Assembly: GCF_049319665.1 (NCBI RefSeq)
Contig: NZ_JBMOUD010000001.1
Coordinates: 248,001 to 312,000, forward strand
Source of the DNA: JBMOUD01 sp049319665
GTDB lineage: Bacteria; Pseudomonadota; Gammaproteobacteria; Enterobacterales; Enterobacteriaceae
DNA length: 64,000 bases
Reading direction: 5' to 3'
Shown here: positions 23,787 to 32,848 of the stretch, piece after piece
Layout of the letters: every line of letters starts with the position of its first letter
How positions within the stretch are numbered: the first letter of the stretch is position 1
Made by a program: the position numbers and the translations under genes
Notes under the pieces: model-generated
The model's input: the letters and a program-made list of their open reading frames with translations, nothing else
Told to the model about the DNA's origin: nothing
Databases searched by the model: none

Positions 23787-25244
23787 TTAGACAATAAAAT
23801 CGGTAGCAGTATCAACTTGGCCGATGATGTGCACCAAAAAATCTGGATTAGCACTGCCTTTGAGGTTGAGCGCCAGCTCGCTGAGGTTATTCTGATCGTC
23901 ATAAGACAATAGGGCTTCGCCTGCTTTGCCGCTAAAATCATCGACAAATTTAATAAAATCATGGCCTTTATCCCCATGATTAAAGTAGGAGAGGTCGATT
24001 TTATCTTTGCCTGTTTCAAAATCCCAAATTTTATCCGGTGATTTATAGGGCGAATCACTTAACGCAGAGAACACGAAAATATCATTACCACTGCCGCCCC
24101 AAAGCTGATCCTGACCGCCGCCGCCGTAGATAATATCATCACCGTCACCACCTTTTAGGATGTTATCTGCATCGTTGCCTACAATGACATCGTTACCAGA
24201 ACCGCCAATGGCATTTTCAATGGTGACACCAGCAGCGATGGAGACATTCCCTTTCAGTCCTCCGACATCAGAGAAAGAACCTTCATTCAGGTTAATACGT
24301 TGGTAGTCTGAATAACCAGAGAAATCGAAAGTATCATTACCGCCGGCATCCCAAACGGAAAAAATCAATTTTTGGCTACTATCCGTCGCCGTATAAAAAT
24401 CTCGATCGGTATTGGAATTAAAGCCATAAATGGTATCGTCGACCCGGGTTCTCATATTGGCACCGTACAAATGCTGCATGGCCGATATATCATCTTGTAA
24501 GGGGGCGGCAGCCCAGACGCCTTTAAAATCACCGCCTGTATTACTTTCACTAAAATAACTCATTAGACTAAATTGTCGGCTGTCTTCGACATAACTAGCA
24601 TTTGAATCGTAGCTTGATTTACCTTTAGAGGCATTATATTCCCCAGGATGTGACAGTCCCAGACCGTGGCCGATTTCATGAGCGTAGGTTTGTCTCGCAT
24701 GGTTACCTATTTCAGGGTCTAGTAATCCTTGACCGTGGCCAGAATTCATCCAAATTTGGCCTTCTACTTTATTTCCTTGATAGTCGTATTCATTTTGTTT
24801 TTTACCCGCACCGTAAGTAAATGCTCGTCTCGATTCTTCATTGGTGAAATTTCCAAACTTTAAATCAGAAATTTGATCTGATGCGACCTCAACGAAATGC
24901 AAATTAGCAACATCAGACCAAGATTGTAGGGCGAGTTTAGTTGCCTGTTTTTGAGTGTCGGTAAATACACTAAGGCCTGTCTCAGCATGTCCTTCTTTTC
25001 GATTTTGTACACCTGTTGTTTCATCGTATTTCCACTCAGGGAAACTATAGGTAACAGTGGCTTCTTTGCCTGTTATCGATTTACCGTTCCAGGTGTAATC
25101 CCTGCGGGCTATATGGGTTCCTGCATCATCGATATCTAAAGAAGGCTTTCCTCCTACGTTTACTTCGTCACCACGTTGATAATAGTTAAGTAGTTGATTA
25201 ACACTATCCCAACCAGTTGCTTTTTCATGTGAATTATTATGCAT
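23787..25244 (-). CDS. Serralysin-type secreted zinc metalloprotease (M10B, RTX)
   Basis: 485 aa. The propeptide-like N-terminus is followed by a metzincin catalytic domain with HEIGHGLGLSH at residues 189-199 and the Met-turn SLMSY at about 226-230. RTX nonapeptides (GGSGNDVIVG, GGDGDDIIYG, GGGGQDQLWG, GGSGNDIF; about residues 345-390) bind calcium. The C-terminus ends in a hydrophobic D-F-I-V tail, the type I secretion signal of this family. It should be exported by a type I ABC system and activated outside the cell. No exporter genes or inhibitor gene (inh) lie next to it, unlike Serratia or Dickeya prt loci. Confidence 0.92.
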   Translation of the reverse strand: MHNNSHEKATGWDSVNQLLNYYQRGDEVNVGGKPSLDIDDAGTHIARRDYTWNGKSITGKEATVTYSFPEWKYDETTGVQNRKEGHAETGLSVFTDTQKQATKLALQSWSDVANLHFVEVASDQISDLKFGNFTNEESRRAFTYGAGKKQNEYDYQGNKVEGQIWMNSGHGQGLLDPEIGNHARQTYAHEIGHGLGLSHPGEYNASKGKSSYDSNASYVEDSRQFSLMSYFSESNTGGDFKGVWAAAPLQDDISAMQHLYGANMRTRVDDTIYGFNSNTDRDFYTATDSSQKLIFSVWDAGGNDTFDFSGYSDYQRINLNEGSFSDVGGLKGNVSIAAGVTIENAIGGSGNDVIVGNDADNILKGGDGDDIIYGGGGQDQLWGGSGNDIFVFSALSDSPYKSPDKIWDFETGKDKIDLSYFNHGDKGHDFIKFVDDFSGKAGEALLSYDDQNNLSELALNLKGSANPDFLVHIIGQVDTATDFIV

Positions 25245-25650
25245 AACTTCCTCGAGGTTTTAATTAAAACAATGACGTATTTTAAGTGTGGGCGCTGGTA
25301 ACATATATTTGTTATCGCGATTTTCCCCAAGGTTATAATAGTTTATTTTTATTTATTATGTGGCGAGTGTGCCCGTTTCTGGGCATTTCTTTGTTTATTT
25401 TTTATGGTTTTTAAAGTGTTTTTATAAAATGTTACTTATCGAGATGTATAGGCTTTTTTTATTTGTGCGGGCATTTAATTATATTGTGTGGACGTTTTTT
25501 ATAGGGAGGGGATAGAAAGGATTATATATTTTGACGTGATGTTAATATTGCCTTTTGTATGGGTAAGCAAGAAAGGGATGCAATCTCATCTAGATGATAA
25601 GAGAGATTGCATATTGCTAGTTGATTTTTAAGAACAGCGTGCCAAAGGCA
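25245..25650. other. AT-rich intergenic region upstream of the protease gene
   Basis: About 400 bp, strongly T-rich on the plus strand, with no coding homology seen. It must hold the promoter of the serralysin gene. At 25578-25612, ATGCAATCTC and GAGATTGCAT form 10-bp arms around a 15-nt loop that itself contains the palindrome CATCTAGATG. This could be a protein-binding site or a terminator for prfH without a clear T-tract. Confidence 0.45.
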
Positions 25651-26268
25651 TTATTTAACGAGAGTAAAGCGTTCGCCGCTAAATACTCTCACGGGCATGC
25701 CGCGCACGATATGATGATGGAACAACCGACGTTCGGCTCTTTGCGCATCTAACTGGTATTGCTCAAGCTGCTCAAGTTTGTGAGCGATCAGCAGGTAAGC
25801 CAGCCGTTTATTGGCATGTTGGCTGCGTTCGCTTTGTACTTTCACGCTAATACCGCTGGCAATATGGGTTGCACGCACTGCCGACTCGGTTTTATTAACA
25901 TGCTGTCCTCCGGGGCCGGAAGATTTCAAGGTTTCAACGCGAATCTCGCTGTCTTTCGGTATCACGGTTGCAGAGAAACGCGCGACGCCGATAAACCAGT
26001 TTTTGCGGTTGCGACCGCTTCGCCATGGGCTATCGCAAATCCATTGCAAAGTACCACACCATTGGTCTGCCAGCTGTTCTGCCAACTCGCCGTTAAGCGT
26101 TAACAGCACAGAACGCAACGTGTTGGGGCGATTGCCGTTTTCGCATTCGACTTCATTCACCTCAACCTGCATCTTTAGCGCTTCTTTCGTCAGTTGCCGT
26201 AGCGCCAGGCTGACCGCCAGACAACATTCATCTGGCCCTTGAGCCGCTGAGATCTGTAATAAAATCAT
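25651..26268 (-). CDS. prfH: Peptide chain release factor homologue PrfH
   Basis: About 205 aa, shorter than RF1/RF2 because the codon-recognition superdomain is reduced. The peptidyl-hydrolase loop SSGPGGQHVNKTES is at about residues 116-129 with the catalytic GGQ intact. PrfH frees ribosomes that stall after colicin E3-type cleavage of 16S rRNA in the decoding centre, so that RtcB can religate the RNA. The ATG at 26268 overlaps the rtcB stop (TGATG), with GGAGG suitably spaced, so translation is coupled. Intact, second gene of the operon. Confidence 0.92.
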   Translation of the reverse strand: MILLQISAAQGPDECCLAVSLALRQLTKEALKMQVEVNEVECENGNRPNTLRSVLLTLNGELAEQLADQWCGTLQWICDSPWRSGRNRKNWFIGVARFSATVIPKDSEIRVETLKSSGPGGQHVNKTESAVRATHIASGISVKVQSERSQHANKRLAYLLIAHKLEQLEQYQLDAQRAERRLFHHHIVRGMPVRVFSGERFTLVK

Positions 26269-27380
26269 CACTGGCCTCCGCTGGTTTTGTAAGTCAGCAC
26301 CGGCTTCATACGTGCGACGAGCGTGACCAATCCGGCCTGTTGCAATGCTCCGACAACGCTGTCAATCGGCTTATATGCCTCTGGCGCCTCCTGATAAATC
26401 AGTTGGCGATCGCGGCAAATCACTCGGCTGCCGAAACGGGTTCTTGCTAGTTGCTCGACGCTGAAGCGGGCTGACAAACGATCTTTGCATTCTGAGCGCA
26501 TCCATTTGCGTCCGGCACCGTGAGCCAGCGAAAACAGGCTGCTGGCATGTGGATGTGGCTCAACGACATAGCTGTAATCACCACGAGATCCAGGGATCAC
26601 CACTAAACCTTCATCGGCAGGCGTTGCCCCTTTGCGATGCAGCCAGCCGGTGATGCCATCAATCGTTGCTTGTGCGAGCAGGTTGTGATGGATATCCAAC
26701 AAGCATGCTCCCGATGTACGCAAGCGTGACAATATACGCTGGGCGATTAATTGCCGATTAAAATGCGCAAAATCTAAGGCATGCTGATGCTGCTGCAAAT
26801 AGTGGCTGGCATCATCGCTATTTTCCAATAATCCATGATGGCCGTGAACACGAATATGTTCATCCAATATATGCTGACCCAAGCCGCGGGAGCCGCTATG
26901 CACCAGTAGCATAAGACGTTTATTATCAATATTATGTTCGGGTTGATATATTTCATCAACTTGCAGTAATTCAGAAAAGTGATTGCCGCCGCCAATCGTA
27001 CCTAAAGTATAAGAATAGGGCTGAAATTCGGCAGGAATATCCGTTATTACTTCATCCTCTATTGGGCCATCAATATTGCCTAAACGTTTTTCCAATTTAT
27101 CCAATGGCTGTTTTGCCACGCTTAATTCAGTTTGCCATAGCGACATACCGCAACCGATATCATTGCCGATTAATGCCGGATAAAAACGATGCTGCGAAAA
27201 GAACGCTGCGCCGACCGGATAACCGCGACCTGGATGCAAGTCTGGCATACCAGCGACCTGCACCATATCTGCAAGTTTTGCTGTTGTTTCAAGTTGTTGG
27301 ATTGCATTGCCTTCAATCCATGTGTGTTCCGACGCGATCAATGAAACGCGTGGTGACACGGAGCGTATAATATTGCCCAT
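26268..27380 (-). CDS. rtcB: RNA ligase RtcB (RtcB2-type, PrfH-linked)
   Basis: About 370 aa, shorter than canonical RtcB (about 408), as expected of the PrfH-associated subtype. Metal and GMP site blocks are visible: GNDIGCGMSL, GTIGGGNHF, HSGSRGLG, VIPGSRGDYSYV, and SLAHGAGRKWMRSE with the guanylated-His region. It joins 3'-phosphate or cyclic phosphate ends to 5'-OH RNA ends using GTP and Mn2+, here presumably in damaged 16S rRNA. The frame opens at 27386, but TTAGGA spaced before the ATG at 27380 decides the start. It is preceded by a short leader ORF. Confidence 0.92.
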   Translation of the reverse strand: MGNIIRSVSPRVSLIASEHTWIEGNAIQQLETTAKLADMVQVAGMPDLHPGRGYPVGAAFFSQHRFYPALIGNDIGCGMSLWQTELSVAKQPLDKLEKRLGNIDGPIEDEVITDIPAEFQPYSYTLGTIGGGNHFSELLQVDEIYQPEHNIDNKRLMLLVHSGSRGLGQHILDEHIRVHGHHGLLENSDDASHYLQQHQHALDFAHFNRQLIAQRILSRLRTSGACLLDIHHNLLAQATIDGITGWLHRKGATPADEGLVVIPGSRGDYSYVVEPHPHASSLFSLAHGAGRKWMRSECKDRLSARFSVEQLARTRFGSRVICRDRQLIYQEAPEAYKPIDSVVGALQQAGLVTLVARMKPVLTYKTSGGQ

Positions 27381-27490
27381 AACCAATCCTAAAGACTAAT
27401 TTATTTAATTTGGATGTGGCAGGCCGAAGCCAGAGCAATACCTGAAGGACTATAGAGCGATAAAAAATAAACTCTAGATTAGACAGGAAA

Positions 27491-27541
27491 TTATGCCTGG
27501 ATTGTCGACCCGCAAAGAGTAAACAGTGCTTGATAATTCAT
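27491..27541 (-). CDS. 16-codon leader ORF upstream of rtcB-prfH
   Basis: On the minus strand an ATG at 27541 preceded by AAAGGAGGTACATC (a near-perfect anti-16S match) opens a 16-residue peptide, MNYQALFTLCGSTIQA, ending in TAA at 27491-27493. It lies directly downstream of a good promoter and 110 bp before rtcB. The strength of the ribosome-binding site on so short a frame suggests a regulatory leader peptide, possibly reporting on ribosome function. There is no homology evidence; it is inferred from signals only. Confidence 0.5.
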   Translation of the reverse strand: MNYQALFTLCGSTIQA

Positions 27542-27585
27542 GATGTACCTCCTTTGCAAAGTGAATGAGTAAAAAAACGAGCAGG

Positions 27586-27614
27586 ATGCTATCTATAAAA
27601 ATCGGTAATGTCAA
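27586..27614 (-). promoter_or_regulatory. Sigma70 promoter of the rtcB-prfH operon
   Basis: On the minus strand TTGACA (27614-27609), a 17-bp spacer and TAGCAT (27591-27586). The -35 is perfect and the -10 has four of six bases. It sits about 45 bp before the leader ORF. This contrasts with the sigma54 control known for the E. coli rtcBA operon. Confidence 0.65.
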
Positions 27615-27868
27615 TTAATTGAATTTTTTTAGGCGTATTATCCGGAAAATATTTCTTTCCCATATTTAAATGGGTGGACAATAAAAAGAATGTGCGGGCA
27701 CTAAAAAGTGTGAGATTGATTTTCTCTGAAGGTAACGTCTGGGAACCTGTCTCATTAATCTAAATGTTAATACGCCAGATTATATCTCTAAAAGTATGTA
27801 AGAGCCCGCTTGTTCCACAAAGCCGTTTTATCGATAACTGTTTTGGTCTGTATCCGGGCAGTTGGCCG

Positions 27869-27892
27869 TTGGCCGGTTTATGCACCGGCCAA
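27869..27892 (-). terminator. Hairpin after the hydroxyisobutyrate-dehydrogenase-like gene
   Basis: TTGGCCGGT (27869-27877) and ACCGGCCAA (27884-27892) are perfect 9-bp arms with a 6-nt loop, 19 bp beyond the stop of the minus-strand gene. No T-run follows on that strand. Confidence 0.5.
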
Positions 27893-27911
27893 TCCTGTTT
27901 TATGGCAACGC

Positions 27912-28775
27912 TTACTCAGTAAATAATTTCACCACACTAGTCATATTTTCCTGACCCAAATTGCGCTCTAACGCTTGACGGAAGACGTCATGCGCGGCGG
28001 CAACAGTCGGTGCCGCACCGGTTGAACCCGCGGCGCTTAGAGTATAAGCAAAATCTTTCTCGATAAGCTCCACAGGAAACAGTGGGGCGAAATTCCCGTT
28101 GAGCATAGTGCTAGAAAGATAGGTAGCAATCGGTGCCCAAACTGACGTTCCAGCGATGGCCGCGAGTGCTTTGTTTACATCGGTGCCATGGCGTTTTAGC
28201 AGGCCGATAATTTCCGCTAAAGCCGTCACCTGAATTCCCATCAGCGCGTTAGTCGCCAGCTTAACTAATGCCCCATCGCCCAATGCGCCAACATGATGAA
28301 TGCTTGAACCCATTTCTTCTAGCAGCGAGCGGCTACGCTGCAATGTGTCCGCGTCTCCCCCAACCAAATACACCAACTGCCCGGCTTCAGCCTGTGGGCG
28401 CGAACCCGATACCGGGGCTTCCAGCAGCGAGACATTGTGATGGGACATCTGTGCACCGAGCGCTTTGATCCACGTTGGCGTCAGCGTCGAGCTTTCAATG
28501 GCGACACTGCCAGCGGCCATTCCTGCTAAGGCCCCGGTATGTGGGTCAAGCCAAACCTGTTGTGAGGCGGCATCATCACGCAGCATGGCGATAACAAATT
28601 CGGCACCATCCACAGCTTCTCGCGGAGAAGAGGCTTGCGTTACGTGTTGACTTAGCAATGGTTCTGCTGCCGTCGGTGTCCGATTCCAAACGGTGACATC
28701 ATGTTTGGCGGCGATCAAATTAGCGGCCATACGTGACCCCATTGCGCCTAAACCGAGTACAGTAATTTTGCTCAT
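27912..28775 (-). CDS. NAD(P)-dependent beta-hydroxyacid dehydrogenase (3-hydroxyisobutyrate dehydrogenase family)
   Basis: 287 aa. The N-terminal Rossmann motif is GLGAMGSRMAANL at residues 7-19. The substrate-site signature LEAPVSGSRPQAEAGQL lies near residue 120, and the catalytic Lys is in VKLATNALMG near 170. The family reduces or oxidises short beta-hydroxy acids or imines; the substrate is unknown. It follows the MFS gene on the same strand by 52 bp, so the two are probably co-transcribed under the divergent LysR regulator. Confidence 0.82.
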   Translation of the reverse strand: MSKITVLGLGAMGSRMAANLIAAKHDVTVWNRTPTAAEPLLSQHVTQASSPREAVDGAEFVIAMLRDDAASQQVWLDPHTGALAGMAAGSVAIESSTLTPTWIKALGAQMSHHNVSLLEAPVSGSRPQAEAGQLVYLVGGDADTLQRSRSLLEEMGSSIHHVGALGDGALVKLATNALMGIQVTALAEIIGLLKRHGTDVNKALAAIAGTSVWAPIATYLSSTMLNGNFAPLFPVELIEKDFAYTLSAAGSTGAAPTVAAAHDVFRQALERNLGQENMTSVVKLFTE

Positions 28776-28827
28776 TAGGTTGTCCTGTCAATTGAGTGAA
28801 GCAATGTTATTAAATGCCCGTTGTGGC

Positions 28828-30033
28828 TTAGCGCGATGTGCGGGTAGCAATCACTAAAATCAGCCCCGCCAACACAAAACCGGCGGATACCGCTGGAATA
28901 GGCGATGGGCCAACGTGGTTGATGAGTAAGCCGCCGATTAATGCCCCCGTGCCGATGGCGGCATTAAATACTGCAACGTTAATGGAGGTGGCTGCATCGG
29001 CCCCGCCTTTAACGGCAGACGCGCCGTTAAACACACTGGTTTGTAGCAAGACAGGCAGTGCGCCGTAGGCCGCACCCCAGACAACAAAAGCAATGATCAT
29101 TGAGGTCGTGCTGACAGCAGCAACGTTCATGGCGATCAGACTCACGGCCAGCATGGCGGTGACAACAATTAAGCAGGCACGCAGTGATTTAGCAGCGAAG
29201 GGGCCGATGGCAAAATTGGCAACCACTCCGGCACCGCCGTAAATCAACAGCATCACGCTGGTTTGCGCAGCACTTTGGTGTGCGACTTCTTCCAGGTAAG
29301 GTGCGATGTAGGTGTAGGCTAAAAAGTTACCGATCACTACCAGGGCGGTAACGCCGAAAATTGCCATCAGCGTAGCGTTTTTGAGGATGCGTGATACGGC
29401 GCCACGAATAGATGAATTAGAAATACGCACCGCAGGAACTGACCAGACGACGATGGTAAATACCACCAGACTCAGCACCGCGAGGGCGGCAAATACCGCG
29501 CGCCAGCCTTCATGTTCACCAATAATTGTCCCCGCAGGCACGCCGAGCACGGTTGCCAGAGAGACGCCGCCGAAGACGACAGATGTAGCGCGTATAGCGT
29601 TACGTGCGGAAACCAGATGCACAGCAGTGACGACCGCGGTGGACCAGAATACCCCGATGGCGGCGGCGACCATAATGCGTCCGATAAGGACTAAAAAATA
29701 ACCGGGTGCTAAATAGGTCACCAAATTGCCTAAACAGCAAACGGCTAACAGTGCTGCCATCAATACCTTTCTATTAATCGAACCGAAAATACTGGTTAAA
29801 GGCGTGGCGGTGAGCGCCACCAAAAAGGCGAAACAGGTGACCAGATAACCCGCTGCACCCAGGGAGACATTCAGGCCAGCCGCCATGGAAGGCAGCACGC
29901 CAACTGGCATTAACTCGGTACTGACAAAAGAGAAGCAGCCCAGGCTTAAAGCCAGAACGGCGATAACGCTACGCGCCTTGGAGATAGCCAGCCCGTGCGC
30001 ATGGGAATGTGTATTATTTGTCGATGAATGCAT
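28828..30033 (-). CDS. MFS exporter of the AraJ/SotB (DHA1) type
   Basis: 401-aa 12-helix transporter of the inner membrane. The start of the first helix region (LGCFSFVSTELMPVGVLPSMAAGL) is the DHA1 sugar/drug efflux signature, and the loop GRIMVAAAIGVFWS corresponds to family motif B. It likely exports sugars, arabinose-like compounds or drugs. Divergent from the LysR gene at 30295 and followed by an oxidoreductase gene, a common LysR-controlled module. Substrate not deducible. Confidence 0.82.
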   Translation of the reverse strand: MHSSTNNTHSHAHGLAISKARSVIAVLALSLGCFSFVSTELMPVGVLPSMAAGLNVSLGAAGYLVTCFAFLVALTATPLTSIFGSINRKVLMAALLAVCCLGNLVTYLAPGYFLVLIGRIMVAAAIGVFWSTAVVTAVHLVSARNAIRATSVVFGGVSLATVLGVPAGTIIGEHEGWRAVFAALAVLSLVVFTIVVWSVPAVRISNSSIRGAVSRILKNATLMAIFGVTALVVIGNFLAYTYIAPYLEEVAHQSAAQTSVMLLIYGGAGVVANFAIGPFAAKSLRACLIVVTAMLAVSLIAMNVAAVSTTSMIIAFVVWGAAYGALPVLLQTSVFNGASAVKGGADAATSINVAVFNAAIGTGALIGGLLINHVGPSPIPAVSAGFVLAGLILVIATRTSR

Positions 30034-30294
30034 GAATTAATCTTTTATCTCTTGGTTAAAAATAGGGGATTTTAGGCAACGTATGCCCGCCTTAGATTTG
30101 CTAAAGCACCCAATTGAATGCGTTGTAAACGGTTAATGGTGACGAAGATTTACCGAAGGGAAATGCCATGCCGACTCTGCTTCTCCCGTAGCGTCGCTGT
30201 TTATCAATTGGCGCTACATGGAATGAATTGTGAGATTTTTGTCATCTAATTGCGATAGCATGAAAGGCATATCATTTATGACTGGGAATCAAGA

Positions 30295-31203
30295 ATGAGT
30301 ATTTTTAGCTCGCAATTGCTGGAAGGCGTAGATGTGATGGCCGCGGTGGTTGATACCAAAAGTTTTGGTGGAGCCGCGGAGATGTTGGATATGTCACAAT
30401 CTGGTGTCAGCAGGGCGATTGCACGCCTTGAGGCGCGGCTGGGTATCCGCGTATTCGAACGTACCACGCGTTCGGTAAGGTTGACGGATGAAGGCCGTGA
30501 ATTCTACGAACAAGTTATGCCGCTGATTGGTGCGCTAGCAGAAGTGACCGGCAGCGCCGCAAGTAAGGTGCAGAAGGTACAGGGACGCTTACGGGTTAAT
30601 GTCGATCCTCTGTTTTCCAGTCATATCTTAGGGCCGAACCTTGGCGCATTTATGGATAGCCATCCAGAGTTGGAGATTGAACTGCGTAGTCGAGAAGATT
30701 TAGGTGACCTGGTGGCCGATGGGTTTGATCTGGCGCTACGTTTTGGTCATCCTCAGCCTTCATCGCTGGTAGCCCGCAAGCTATTTGCAACAAGAGTACT
30801 TGCTATGGCTTCACCCGCTTATATCGAGAAATATGGTCATCCGTCTTCGCCGATTGAACTGGAAACGCATCCACATCGTTGCATCATGTTTAGAGAGCCG
30901 GTAACAGGTAAGCCTTTCCCGTGGGAGTTTCATCAGGGCAAGAAAACATTGAGCGTGAAACCACAAGGCACAATTACCGTGAATGATTCTGGCACGGTTG
31001 ATAGCATGTGTCTGGCCGGTCTCGGCATTGCTCAACTCTTCGAATTTGGTTCTGAGAAGTACCTGACTTCTAAGCAACTCATTAATCTTTTCCCCGCATG
31101 GCCAGATAATTTTTTTCCACTTTATGCCTATTACCCGTCACGTCATCATGTCCCTGCTAAAACCCGCGCGTTATTGGATTTTGTGATGGGATTGGTAGGG
31201 TGA
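30295..31203 (+). CDS. LysR-family regulator divergent from the MFS exporter
   Basis: 302 aa. The helix-turn-helix is in VDTKSFGGAAEMLDMSQSGVSRAIARLEARLG at about residues 20-50. The effector domain has GRLRVNVDPLFSSHILGPNLGAF and VADGFDLALRFG. It probably controls the divergent exporter and oxidoreductase in response to an unknown small molecule. The 261-bp divergent gap has room for the operator. Normal length and intact. Confidence 0.82.
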   Translation: MSIFSSQLLEGVDVMAAVVDTKSFGGAAEMLDMSQSGVSRAIARLEARLGIRVFERTTRSVRLTDEGREFYEQVMPLIGALAEVTGSAASKVQKVQGRLRVNVDPLFSSHILGPNLGAFMDSHPELEIELRSREDLGDLVADGFDLALRFGHPQPSSLVARKLFATRVLAMASPAYIEKYGHPSSPIELETHPHRCIMFREPVTGKPFPWEFHQGKKTLSVKPQGTITVNDSGTVDSMCLAGLGIAQLFEFGSEKYLTSKQLINLFPAWPDNFFPLYAYYPSRHHVPAKTRALLDFVMGLVG

Positions 31204-31293
31204 AATCTTATGAGGGCAGCAGAAATAGCATAATCGTAAGGCATTTTTGGATAAGTGAAACGGGAACCGAATGATCCCCGTTGGTAACCTCGA

Positions 31294-32778
31294 TCAGCAG
31301 TCTTGAGCCTGCTGATGCGCGCTAACTCTATGGTGATTACGCATCCAACGCACAATATCGATTGCCACAAAAATCAGCAAACTTATACCCATTAGCGGCA
31401 AGCAATAGCCCAATACCACGGCAATCAGCAATGTAATACCGCGCCAACCAATAGACAACGCCTGCCAGCACGAAAGCAGTGTTTGCGCAGGGTGTATTGC
31501 GGCTACAGCCGGGCGGCGAATCCACCAGATGCGGTAACCCAGTACGATCATCACGCACAGGCCAAGACCGAAAGCAGCAAGAATTAGCTGATTGGCCAGA
31601 CCGAATAAAATACCCATATGCGCGTCGATTCCCCAACGTGTCAGTTTGGCCAGCAGTGGGAATTTAGCGAACCAAACATGATCGATAATGGCAAAGGTGT
31701 TCGGATCAACTGACACCGCATCTACCTGCGTTGGCCAACCGCGATCGACCTCGGTTACCGTCCAGGCTTTATCCGCTGCTTTGGGCTGGCGCAATTCGAC
31801 TTTGGAAGCCGTAATGCCGGCAGCGCGAGCTGCTTGCAAAACTGTATTCCAATCAGCATCAGCACGGTTTTGTCTTTTAGCTGGAGTTTGGGTCGATGCA
31901 GTGGACATATCCATGCCTGACATATCCATCCCGTCCATACTGTCTTGCTGTTTTGCTGGAGCGGGGATTGGCGCTGCACCGTGGTGTTCAGCGTGAGGAT
32001 CGATAGCGACAGGCGCGTTTTGAGATTGCAAGTTGGTATTCACCTGCGGTGTCATCCAGTTAAACTCTGCACGCATTTTATCGATGTTATTGCCGGCCCA
32101 TTGCGACCAGGTCAGTCCGGTTGCAGAGAAGAACACCAGTCCGACGAACAAGACTAAACCGAGTGTAATATGCCAGTGGCGTGCTGCGGCAAAACGACCT
32201 TTTTGGCTTTTTACCTTACGACGAGGGCGGGTACCTAGCCAAAGAATGACGCCACCGAGTGCGGCAACCCATAACCAGGATGCTGCCAACTCGCTATAAT
32301 TTCTGCCGAGATCGCCAAGCAACAACTCGCGGTGCAGCCCATCGAGCCAGGTACGCAGTGGTAAAATCCCCGATGTGCCGTAAACCGGTAAATCGCCTTT
32401 TATTTTTAGTGTGTAAGGGTCAACAAACACCGAACGTGACTCAGAAGCTCCAAGTTTATTATCGACAAACTGAACGCGAGTCGTATCCGTTGCGCTCGGT
32501 GCCGGGCGTACGGCATAAATAAGGGTGTCCTCGCCAGCATAATGACGTGCGGCGACAATCTGTTGTGATAGCGGCTGTGCGTTGCCTTGTGGCTCGGTTG
32601 TTAATACATCTTTATAAATAAAACCTTCAATTTGTGGCGTCAGGACGTAGAGCGTCCCGGTTAGTGCCGCGACAAAAATAAACGGCGCGATAAACAGACC
32701 AATATAAAAATGCAGGCGACGGATCAGAGTAAAAATTGTATTTTTCGCCGTCGGTGCGGCGTGCGATGTATAAGACAT
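31294..32778 (-). CDS. PepSY-domain inner-membrane protein with a Met/His-rich insert
   Basis: 494 aa of the PepSY_TM (PiuB-like) family. The first membrane helix follows RRLHFYIGLFIAPFIFVAALTG, a second is near residue 155, another begins WHITLGLVLFVGL near 205, and two more lie at the C-terminus. The periplasmic part near residues 265-300 has DPHAEHHG and DSMDGMDMSGMDMS, a Met/His/Asp-rich stretch of the kind that binds copper. Such proteins are linked to metal reduction or metallophore use. Co-directional with the Met/His-rich DUF2946 gene 70 bp upstream. The copper role is inferred. Confidence 0.8.
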   Translation of the reverse strand: MSYTSHAAPTAKNTIFTLIRRLHFYIGLFIAPFIFVAALTGTLYVLTPQIEGFIYKDVLTTEPQGNAQPLSQQIVAARHYAGEDTLIYAVRPAPSATDTTRVQFVDNKLGASESRSVFVDPYTLKIKGDLPVYGTSGILPLRTWLDGLHRELLLGDLGRNYSELAASWLWVAALGGVILWLGTRPRRKVKSQKGRFAAARHWHITLGLVLFVGLVFFSATGLTWSQWAGNNIDKMRAEFNWMTPQVNTNLQSQNAPVAIDPHAEHHGAAPIPAPAKQQDSMDGMDMSGMDMSTASTQTPAKRQNRADADWNTVLQAARAAGITASKVELRQPKAADKAWTVTEVDRGWPTQVDAVSVDPNTFAIIDHVWFAKFPLLAKLTRWGIDAHMGILFGLANQLILAAFGLGLCVMIVLGYRIWWIRRPAVAAIHPAQTLLSCWQALSIGWRGITLLIAVVLGYCLPLMGISLLIFVAIDIVRWMRNHHRVSAHQQAQDC

Positions 32779-32848
32779 AGAATTTCCAGTTGTTCGACAT
32801 TACCTCACAGGCACGTGAACCTCTGCTAAAAGCAGCGGCTAGCGCCTG

